Source of the DNA: Ochrobactrum sp. RH2CCR150
GTDB taxonomy: Bacteria > Pseudomonadota > Alphaproteobacteria > Rhizobiales > Rhizobiaceae
Assembly (NCBI GenBank): GCA_014138095.1
Contig: JACGXE010000002.1
Span: 62,001-126,000, forward strand
Direction: 5' to 3'
Length of the DNA: 64,000 nt
The notes below the pieces were generated by a model. That model made no database searches. It saw nothing but the letters and a program-made list of their open reading frames with translations, and had not been told where the DNA came from. The translations under genes and the position numbers were made by a program. Positions 34,648 through 41,380 of the stretch are shown here, one piece after another (the stretch's first letter is position 1; every line of letters starts with the position of its first letter).

Positions 34648-35610
34648 ATGACTTCTGATATTTTTTCCGGCTGCATCCCCGCACTCATGACGCCATGCAA
34701 GCCAGACCGCTCGCCGGATTTCGATGCGCTGGTGCGCAAGGGCAAGGAACTGATTGCCGCTGGCATGTCTGCCGTCGTTTATTGCGGCTCGATGGGTGAC
34801 TGGCCGCTTCTGACCGACGAACAGCGCATGGCTGGCGTTGAAGCGCTTGCCAAGGCTGGCGTGCCTGTGGTCGTCGGCACCGGCGCCGTCAACACTGCCT
34901 CGGCTGCCGCTCACGCCGCGCATGCCCAGAAAGTTGGCGCAAAGGGTCTGATGGTTATCCCGCGCGTTCTGTCGCGCGGCTCGTCGATCTCGGCCCAGAA
35001 GGCGCATTTCAAGGCCATTCTGGCGGCTGCGCCTGATCTTCCGGCTGTGATCTACAACAGCCCTTATTATGGCTTTGCAACCCGCGCCGATCTTTTCTTC
35101 GCGCTACGCGCCGAGCATCCGAACCTGATCGGTTTCAAGGAATTCGGCGGCGCGGAAGCCATGCGCTATGCCGCTGAAAACATCACCAGCGCCGATGACG
35201 ATGTGACCCTGATGGTCGGCGTTGACACCGGCGTGTTCCACGGCTTCGTCAATTGCGGCGCCAAGGGTGCAATCACCGGCATCGGCAATGTGCTGCCGAA
35301 GGAAGTTCAGCATCTGGTTTCGCTGTCCAAGGCTGCTGCTGCCGGCGATGTTGAAGCCCGCGTCGCTGCGCTTGAACTGGAAGCCGCGCTCGGCGTGCTG
35401 TCGTCCTTCGATGAAGGCCCGGACCTCGTCCTGTTCTACAAGCATATGATGGTCGTCACCGGAAACCCGGAATACGAACTGCATTTCAATGAGACGGACA
35501 AGCTTTCCGATGCGCAGCGCGGTTATTGCGAAGCACAGCTGAAGCTGTTCCAGACCTGGTATGCAGCGTGGATCAAGCAGGGCGGCGTGGTCGCGAAATA
35601 CGCAGCCTGA
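34648..35610 (+). CDS. DapA/NAL family lyase (possible hydroxyproline-pathway deaminase)
   Basis: Class I aldolase of the dihydrodipicolinate synthase family, 320 residues. The Schiff-base Lys is in LIGFKEFG and the catalytic Tyr in VIYNSPYYGF. The pyruvate-binding loop reads YCGSMGDWPLLT, with Asp where Glu is usual in DapA. With a GntR regulator and an Ldh-family imine reductase beside it, a role in 4-hydroxyproline or another imino-acid pathway is plausible, e.g. as 1-pyrroline-4-hydroxy-2-carboxylate deaminase. True DapA is unlikely given this context. The ATG at 34648 follows AGGACAGGA. Confidence 0.82.
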   Translation: MTSDIFSGCIPALMTPCKPDRSPDFDALVRKGKELIAAGMSAVVYCGSMGDWPLLTDEQRMAGVEALAKAGVPVVVGTGAVNTASAAAHAAHAQKVGAKGLMVIPRVLSRGSSISAQKAHFKAILAAAPDLPAVIYNSPYYGFATRADLFFALRAEHPNLIGFKEFGGAEAMRYAAENITSADDDVTLMVGVDTGVFHGFVNCGAKGAITGIGNVLPKEVQHLVSLSKAAAAGDVEARVAALELEAALGVLSSFDEGPDLVLFYKHMMVVTGNPEYELHFNETDKLSDAQRGYCEAQLKLFQTWYAAWIKQGGVVAKYAA

Positions 35611-35630
35611 ATGTTATAAAATTTGCGAAT

Positions 35631-35659
35631 AAAAAACCCCGCCAAATGGCGGGGTTTTT
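35631..35659. terminator. Bidirectional terminator
   Basis: CCCCGCCA / TGGCGGGG-type stem between runs of A and T, lying between the convergent DapA-family and Ldh-family genes. Confidence 0.92.
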
Positions 35660-35678
35660 GTTTGGCTGAAATTCGAAA

Positions 35679-36710
35679 TTACGCGATGGCGTCGAGGCCT
35701 TTCTGGCGCAGCATTTCGAGGTGATCCATTTCCGACTGGGTGAGCGAAATGCCCTTGGACAGAGATTCACGGCGGGCGGCGAAACGGCGCTGCGACGGAA
35801 GACGGGCACCCTGACCGGCGATGGCTTCAAGCAGAATTTCGCCGTGCTGGATTGGATTGAGGCGTCCGCCAGCCATGCGCGTCGGATCAAAAGCGAGGAT
35901 CAGTTCGCCGTGGCGCGGCGCAATCGTCGTGGTGCCGAGATAGGCCAGCGCCTCCGGGCTGCTGAAGTCGCCGATCATGGACCCGGCCAAAAGCTCGATC
36001 ATGGTCGAAATGGCAGAACCCTTGTGCTGGCCGAAAGGCAGCATTGCGCCTGCAAGGGCGGCTTCCGGATCGGTGGTCGGCTTGCCATCGGCATCGACAG
36101 CCCAGCCTTCCGGCAATTGCTTGCCAGCGCGGCGGTAAAGCTCCAATTCGCCGCGCGCTGCGACGCTGGTTGCAAAATCGAACACATAAGGATTTTCGCC
36201 CGGACGCGGCCAGCCGAAGGCAAACGGGTTGGTACCGAGAAGCGGCTTGGTGCCGCCCGCAGGCGCAACAGTTGCATAGCTTGGGCACATGGCCATGGCG
36301 GCGAGGCCTTCATCGGCCAGCGCTTCCACTTCCGGCCAAAGGGCGGCGAAATGGGTGCAATCATTGATGACGAGAGCGGCAAGACCGAGCTTGCGCGCCC
36401 GTTCGATCAGTGCCGGTTTGCCGGTTTCGAAAGCGAGATTGGCAAAGCCGCCATTGGCTTCGACGCGCACGACTGCGCTGTCATCAACGGTCAGCACCGG
36501 CACGGCGTTGGTCACCACCTTACCGCTCTTGACGGTGCGCAGGCAGCCTTCGATGCGGTAAATGCCATGGGATTTGCAGCCATCGCTCTCTGCCGCCACG
36601 ATGGTGCGCGCGATGGCGCTTGCATGGTCATCGCTGAATTTGGCGTTGCGGAGAGTGTCCTTCACGAGTTCGAACAGTTCATCGACCGTAATCAGGATGG
36701 CGTCGCTCAT
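35679..36710 (-). CDS. Ldh/malate dehydrogenase family oxidoreductase (imine reductase-like)
   Basis: NAD(P)H-dependent oxidoreductase of 343 residues in the family that includes DpkA (delta-1-piperideine-2-carboxylate and pyrroline-2-carboxylate reductase), YbiC and ureidoglycolate dehydrogenase. The catalytic His is in SHGIYRIEGC, and the nucleotide-binding stretch GGTKPLLGTNPFAFGWP and FDFATSVAARGE are typical. AAGGAC precedes the ATG at 36710. It converges on the DapA-family gene; a 3-hydroxyproline or pyrroline-2-carboxylate substrate would fit, but this is inference from context. Confidence 0.85.
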   Translation of the reverse strand: MSDAILITVDELFELVKDTLRNAKFSDDHASAIARTIVAAESDGCKSHGIYRIEGCLRTVKSGKVVTNAVPVLTVDDSAVVRVEANGGFANLAFETGKPALIERARKLGLAALVINDCTHFAALWPEVEALADEGLAAMAMCPSYATVAPAGGTKPLLGTNPFAFGWPRPGENPYVFDFATSVAARGELELYRRAGKQLPEGWAVDADGKPTTDPEAALAGAMLPFGQHKGSAISTMIELLAGSMIGDFSSPEALAYLGTTTIAPRHGELILAFDPTRMAGGRLNPIQHGEILLEAIAGQGARLPSQRRFAARRESLSKGISLTQSEMDHLEMLRQKGLDAIA

Positions 36711-36832
36711 CGTGATGTCCTTTCATGCAGCAAAACCAGCAAAAATCGTTCTCCTGTGCATAAGGGCTGCATACACAGAAGTCATCCGAAATTGTGGTTC
36801 TGCGTCTCATGAAAGAGAACGACATTATGCAT

Positions 36833-36870
36833 GCAAGGCATCACCTGTCTGGGGACGGATGATGCCTTGC
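36833..36870 (-). terminator. Hairpin downstream of the mini-protein genes
   Basis: Perfect 11-bp arms GCAAGGCATCA / TGATGCCTTGC around a 16-base loop that can itself pair (CC-GTC / GAC-GG). It begins 15 bases after the stop of the 30-residue gene on the minus strand. No T run follows, so it may stabilise the 3' end rather than terminate. Confidence 0.5.
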
Positions 36871-36884
36871 TAGCCTAACAAAGA

Positions 36885-36977
36885 TCATTTGCGACCGACT
36901 TCAAGATAGGTAATGCCGAACACGACAAGTGGCATGACGGCAATCATTCCAAGCGCAAGCCAATGGAGCCACTGCAT
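36885..36977 (-). CDS. 30-residue single-helix membrane mini-protein
   Basis: A short frame beginning MQWLHWLALGMIAVMPLV and ending YLEVGRK: one membrane helix with a charged end, 30 residues. A strong Shine-Dalgarno GGAGG stands eight bases before the ATG, far better than chance. It lies 56 bases downstream of a second mini-protein with the same kind of signal. Small single-helix peptides often assist respiratory oxidases, K+ pumps or transporters, but no partner is near, so the role is unknown. Confidence 0.6.
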   Translation of the reverse strand: MQWLHWLALGMIAVMPLVVFGITYLEVGRK

Positions 36978-37033
36978 AGGGTGGTCCTCCGTTGTTATGA
37001 TGTTGGATAAAGTGGGCGGTAAAGGCCTCCGCC

Positions 37034-37114
37034 TCACATTAACCAGAGTGTGACTGCCGCAGCGATCACGAATGCGGCGGCAAAACTGCTTTCCAGTCTG
37101 TAGTACCAGAGCAT
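37034..37114 (-). CDS. 26-residue single-helix membrane mini-protein
   Basis: Frame MLWYYRLESSFAAAFVIAAA with end VTLWLM, 26 residues: an aromatic N-terminus with Arg/Glu, then a membrane helix up to the last residue. GGAGG lies six bases before the ATG. It is the first of two tandem mini-genes on the minus strand. The frame is open further upstream (to 37258), but that part overlaps a terminator and the autotransporter end. Confidence 0.58.
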   Translation of the reverse strand: MLWYYRLESSFAAAFVIAAAVTLWLM

Positions 37115-37186
37115 GACAGCCTCCGTTATGGTTAACGAATGCTTAATAAACGCCGCTCTGGCGATTTGGTTCAATCGGGCCTGTAA

Positions 37187-37223
37187 CAAAATTGAGAGCG
37201 GCTTCGTGATGCGAAGCCGCTCT
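37187..37223 (-). terminator. Terminator of the autotransporter gene
   Basis: AGAGCGGCTTCG / CGAAGCCGCTCT, a 12-bp perfect stem with a 5-base loop; on the minus strand it is followed by CAATTTTGTT. It lies ten bases past the autotransporter stop. Confidence 0.88.
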
Positions 37224-37232
37224 GTCGTGCGC

Positions 37233-39926
37233 TTACCAGTTGACGCGCAAGCCAACATTGCCTTTCAGCGTGTAGCTGTCGCCGAAATTATTCAGGCTTG
37301 TGTTGACCAGTCCTTCGCCGAACAGGGAATAGCGCTGATTGTCGAAATCATAGCTGCCGCCGACGCCGAGACCGCCCCACAGACGGTCTTGACCGCTTGC
37401 CAGACTGACGCCTGCGAGATCGGCCCGGGTTCCGTCGCGGAACTCATAATAAAGGTTGGCGATGCCGTAGAGGCTGGCACGGTCGGTCGTTCCCTTGGTG
37501 TTTTGCCAGGAGGATGTGTAATCGAGATTGAGGCCGAGACGGCCTTGCAGGCTTTCGCCACGATCAAACCGAACGGCGCTGCCGAAACCGTCGATGAAGT
37601 TGTCGGCATCCACCGACGAATAGACCAGCTGGCCTTGCGGCGTGACAGACCAATGGTCGTCGATGGTGAGTTTCTGGCCGCTTTCCAGCGAGAGCGCATA
37701 GCCAAAAGCACGACTTCCGTTGGCGAGAGCCGATGCACCTTCTGCCGATGTGGTCAGGTCGCTGTCATACCATGTCGCCTGCGCTAGCCCATCGGCATAA
37801 AAGCCGTTCTCGCCATACCAGGTCAGTGTTCCGCCGAGGCCATAACCATCCGTGGAAATGTCGCCGGACACAAAGTCGCTTGACGATGTTCTGGTTTTGC
37901 CATGCATATACTGGCCGAAGATGCCGCCAACGAGGCGTCCCCGTTCCTTTTCCAGAAATGCGCCGTCAATACCCGCCTGCATCTTGAAGATGTTCTGACT
38001 GATTTGGGTTCTGGTGGTGCTGTAGTCGGCCTCAAGATGATTATGCGCGCCTTCGATGCGACCCCAGACGCCGTTGCCCATGGAGGTTGCATTGTCTGAT
38101 GCTGTCGTCTGCCCCACCCACACACGGTTGCCGGTGCGCTGGCGCAGCGATGAGACGCCGTTCAGCCCAAGCAGATGCTGCGAATAGGCCTCATAGACAG
38201 GCGCACCAGCCTGCAGCTTGCCTTCCGGCTGTGGTTCTGGCTTCTCGGGAATTGGATTTTCGGTGTTGGGGTTTTCCGGATTGGGGTCTGGATCTGGCGT
38301 GGGAATCACTGGCGTCTTCTTTGAAATCAGATACCAGTCATTGGTGTCCTGACCTTGAGCATTGCCTTTGTAAAGGCTGTATTCATACGCACCGATCACC
38401 ACAGCTGGTCTGCCGCCTGCGCGATATTGCGCGTCCAGTATGAAATCGCCGTGTGAGTTGCCGCTGACAGTGATGACCTCAATGCCAAGCGTTGTGCTGT
38501 CGCCCGTTCCGCCCCGATTATTGACGTGGAGGAAGCTGGTGCCCGACGTATTGCCATCAATCACGATCTTGTTGGTGTTTGACGTGTCATCGCCCAGAAC
38601 GGCATTGATCGTCAGCATGCCATTATTGCCGACATAATCGCCGGTGATGTGGAGATTGTTGCTGGTGGCTGTGCCGAAATTGACATTACCCGCATTGGTG
38701 AGCGACGCCAGCGTCTGATCCATGCCGTTGAGGTCGAGCGTTGCGCCGGACGAAACTGCAAAAGCCGATGACGTGCTGAAACCATTGGCAGCGGCAGCTT
38801 TCAGGGTTCCGGCCTCGATATGGGTAGCGCCGGTATAGCTGTTGTTGCCCGACAGGGTGGTCGTGCCCGTTCCGCTCTGGAACACGGCGCCGGTTCCAGA
38901 AATATCGGCGCTGAAATCAAACGCATTGTTGCGATTGAAAGCCAGTTCACCCTCATTGGAGATTTGCTGGCTGGCCAGACTGCCTGTCGCGCCGCCCGCA
39001 CCGAGCTGTAACCGGGCACCGGCTGCAATCGCGGTGGAACCGGTATAGCTGGTCGCACCCGACAAAGTGAGATTGCCGTTGCTGACCGTGAGGCCACCCG
39101 TGCCACTGATATCGCCCGCATATGTTGTGCTTGCGTTTGTGATCTCGAGTGTCTTGGTCCCGAGTCGAACCTCGCCCGTACCGGTCAAGGTCTGGATCGA
39201 AGTGGAAGTGGGGGTTACGGCGCTGACGTCAAGTAATCCGTCCACATTGATGCGGCTGGATGAACTCAAGGTTCCCGACGTACGGAGCTCCATGGTTCCA
39301 GAGTGTATATCTGTAACGCCTGTGTACTTGTTAGACGCCGCCGTCCATAGCAACCCGTCACCGGTTTTGACGATGCCGCCCGCCCCGGAGACAGCCCCGC
39401 TGATGACAACCGTATTGTTTGCATTGGCTGTATTGATGGTAAGCGTCTTATCGTTCAGGCCAACCGTGCCTAAATATGCGAGCGTGACAGTGCTGCCATT
39501 GGGGTTGTCGACAATGAAGGCAACATCATTGGCGAGCTGAAACCTTCTGGGACCAGAAGCGCCACTTCCACTGGCGGCATAGTGGAAGCCAATCCCATTG
39601 ACACCGTAAAATGTCAGCGTACCCCCTGTGGTTGTGCCTCCAATGCCGTTACCGTTCAAAGTGGAATCCTCAAGAACGTCAATCCTGCCGACCGAGTAAG
39701 TCTGCCCAGGGTTGACTGATATGCTGAGGATGCCCGGATTGATGATTACAGTGTCAGCCGCTGTTGGCACAGCACCATTGCTCCAGTTGGATGCTGTTCC
39801 CCAAAGTCCGCCAGCCGATGGGCCAATATATTCGATGTCAGCTGCATTTGCGGTAAGAGGAAATGTGAGTAGCGCCGTGCTTGCGGAAAGGACGGCTGCC
39901 AGTTTGTGCAATGGGTATCTGCGCAT
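37233..39926 (-). CDS. Autotransporter (type Va) with beta-helical passenger
   Basis: Surface protein of 897 residues. Signal peptide (LAAVLSASTALLTFPLTANA) at the start; then a passenger to about residue 540, rich in Gly, Ser, Thr and Asn, with autotransporter-associated strand repeats such as GGIVKTGDGLLWTAASNKYT and LSGNNSYTGATHIEAGTLKA; a Pro/Glu/Asn-rich linker (PTPDPDPNPENPNTENP, about 550-580); and a C-terminal barrel of about 280 residues ending KGNVGLRVNW. The passenger is probably an adhesin or surface enzyme scaffold. ATG 39926 follows AGGATAA; TTG 39929 is also possible. Its promoter lies in a very AT-rich spacer. Confidence 0.92.
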   Translation of the reverse strand: MRRYPLHKLAAVLSASTALLTFPLTANAADIEYIGPSAGGLWGTASNWSNGAVPTAADTVIINPGILSISVNPGQTYSVGRIDVLEDSTLNGNGIGGTTTGGTLTFYGVNGIGFHYAASGSGASGPRRFQLANDVAFIVDNPNGSTVTLAYLGTVGLNDKTLTINTANANNTVVISGAVSGAGGIVKTGDGLLWTAASNKYTGVTDIHSGTMELRTSGTLSSSSRINVDGLLDVSAVTPTSTSIQTLTGTGEVRLGTKTLEITNASTTYAGDISGTGGLTVSNGNLTLSGATSYTGSTAIAAGARLQLGAGGATGSLASQQISNEGELAFNRNNAFDFSADISGTGAVFQSGTGTTTLSGNNSYTGATHIEAGTLKAAAANGFSTSSAFAVSSGATLDLNGMDQTLASLTNAGNVNFGTATSNNLHITGDYVGNNGMLTINAVLGDDTSNTNKIVIDGNTSGTSFLHVNNRGGTGDSTTLGIEVITVSGNSHGDFILDAQYRAGGRPAVVIGAYEYSLYKGNAQGQDTNDWYLISKKTPVIPTPDPDPNPENPNTENPIPEKPEPQPEGKLQAGAPVYEAYSQHLLGLNGVSSLRQRTGNRVWVGQTTASDNATSMGNGVWGRIEGAHNHLEADYSTTRTQISQNIFKMQAGIDGAFLEKERGRLVGGIFGQYMHGKTRTSSSDFVSGDISTDGYGLGGTLTWYGENGFYADGLAQATWYDSDLTTSAEGASALANGSRAFGYALSLESGQKLTIDDHWSVTPQGQLVYSSVDADNFIDGFGSAVRFDRGESLQGRLGLNLDYTSSWQNTKGTTDRASLYGIANLYYEFRDGTRADLAGVSLASGQDRLWGGLGVGGSYDFDNQRYSLFGEGLVNTSLNNFGDSYTLKGNVGLRVNW

Positions 39927-39929
39927 CAA

Positions 39930-40377
39930 ATTATCCTGCTTATTTCAAGGACAACCAAAGTGGGTTGTCCCGGCCCGCGGACCTTCGTAGCGGAACACGG
40001 TCGCCTGGGTCTGTTCTGATTGTTTGGGAGGGCTTGCGTCATTTGCTGGGGGCTTCAACGCAGATCATGCGAGGCAGAACGCTATGGGATGGAGTGCCTT
40101 CCGCAAGACTGCATGTTTAAATGTGTCATGGCCGTGCAATCGTAAATTGCACCGGGGTGATTAAAGGCATAGCGGTTCTTTCGATATGTATAGAATCTCT
40201 CAATAACTTAATTTATATAAATTATATTTGAAACAATAAAAGCAATTCGATATATTATTTTCAGTAATTAAGTTATCGCAAAATTATATATTGCTAATAT
40301 AATGGGATAGAGAATACTTAGAATATTCTAACCCTCCGAACCGTAAGGTATGGTCTTTCGACGGGACGAAATTTCCA
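39930..40377. other. AT-rich spacer upstream of the autotransporter gene
   Basis: About 450 bases without a gene. The part 40150-40330 is extremely AT-rich, with runs such as TTTATATAAATTATATTTG. ATAACTTAATT (40203-40213) and AATTAAGTTAT (40266-40276) form an 11-bp inverted repeat 52 bases apart. GGACAACC / GGTTGTCC (39949-39970) forms a small hairpin in the likely leader. AT-rich promoters of surface adhesins in Brucellaceae and rhizobia are commonly bound by the Ros/MucR family; this is an inference here. Confidence 0.6.
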
Positions 40378-41331
40378 TCATTTGCTGACGTAAAGCGGAA
40401 CCGAAAGCGTGAGAAACGCTGCTGTGCCCTCGACCCGGTTTTGGGTGTGAAACTCACGCAGCAATTTCACCCGCGCCTGAACCGGTGTTTTATCGAGTTC
40501 GAAATTGTAGCTGGCGGTTACTCCCAGTGCCGCAACACGCCCGCGATAGCCGCCGAGTATTGCACCACTGCCGCTGTCGTCGCTGATCTGCTGGTAATAA
40601 TAGCCGACGGCGCCGAGCGAGAACTGCTTCGAGAAATATTGCGAAATCGCGCCTTCCACATGGACTTCGGTTCCTGTGCGGTAATCCGTTTCCGGGTTTT
40701 CTCCGTTGAAGGTAACGCCGACCACGCCCGATATATCGAGGCCGCGTGCCGGATCGAACCAGGTTCCCGCAGCGGAAAGATCGCCACCCCAGCGATGAAA
40801 GGCAATATTGGCGAGCGAGTCCTTCTGATAGTCCCCAATGGGCACATTGACCATTCCATTGAGACTGCAATGGAAGTCACCATCGCTCCAGCCGATTGTC
40901 GTCGTGACAACCGGGTCGCCGATTCTGATGACACTGTTATCGATGTCACCAGAATAGGAGCCATAGACGAGGTCGGCATCGACATTCTGGTGACCGAACG
41001 GTGTGGTCAAGCCAAAGGCCAGCCGTCCTCCCAAAAGTTCATAGGGAGTGGACCATATGAAGGTCGGCAAGTCGACGACGGCCTTGGCATCGACACCGAA
41101 CCCGACCACACCGCCCAGTGGCAGCGGCGCGGACGCACCAGCGCTTGCACGATAGAAGTAGGTGTCGTTCTGCAGATAGAGACCCGGCGCGGGCAGGATC
41201 GCGGCCATTGGCCCTTTGGACCCCAGCAGGTAAAAGCCGAGGCCGTTTTCGGCGGCCTGCGCACCAAAGCAGAGGAGCGTCGCCGGAATGGACCAGAGGA
41301 AAGGCTTTAGGGTTTGGGATGCTGGTTTCAT
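40378..41331 (-). CDS. Outer-membrane channel-like protein, SphA/MetA_degradation family
   Basis: Exported protein of 317 residues with a signal peptide (FLWSIPATLLCFGAQA) and the conserved start ENGLGFYLLGSKGPMAAILP. Its regular beta strands and family (phenol 'meta-pathway' outer-membrane protein group, COG4313-like) suggest an outer-membrane channel for hydrophobic or glycoside-type compounds. It lies 50 bases downstream of the GH2 gene on the same strand and thus probably belongs to the glycosidase operon, where it could let the substrate in. Confidence 0.82.
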   Translation of the reverse strand: MKPASQTLKPFLWSIPATLLCFGAQAAENGLGFYLLGSKGPMAAILPAPGLYLQNDTYFYRASAGASAPLPLGGVVGFGVDAKAVVDLPTFIWSTPYELLGGRLAFGLTTPFGHQNVDADLVYGSYSGDIDNSVIRIGDPVVTTTIGWSDGDFHCSLNGMVNVPIGDYQKDSLANIAFHRWGGDLSAAGTWFDPARGLDISGVVGVTFNGENPETDYRTGTEVHVEGAISQYFSKQFSLGAVGYYYQQISDDSGSGAILGGYRGRVAALGVTASYNFELDKTPVQARVKLLREFHTQNRVEGTAAFLTLSVPLYVSK

Positions 41332-41380
41332 GAGCCTGCTCTAATCCAGTGGTTCAGTGACGTTGGTTTTGCAACGGCAA

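Noticed and set aside
36751..36780. A GntR site shared between the Ldh and DapA promoters
   Set aside because: Only a few bases around CATACACAG resemble the ATACA repeat at 34550; too weak to claim.
39949..39970. GGACAACC / GGTTGTCC hairpin as a translational switch for the autotransporter
   Set aside because: It ends about 20 bases before the start and does not cover the ribosome site; too short to support a switch.
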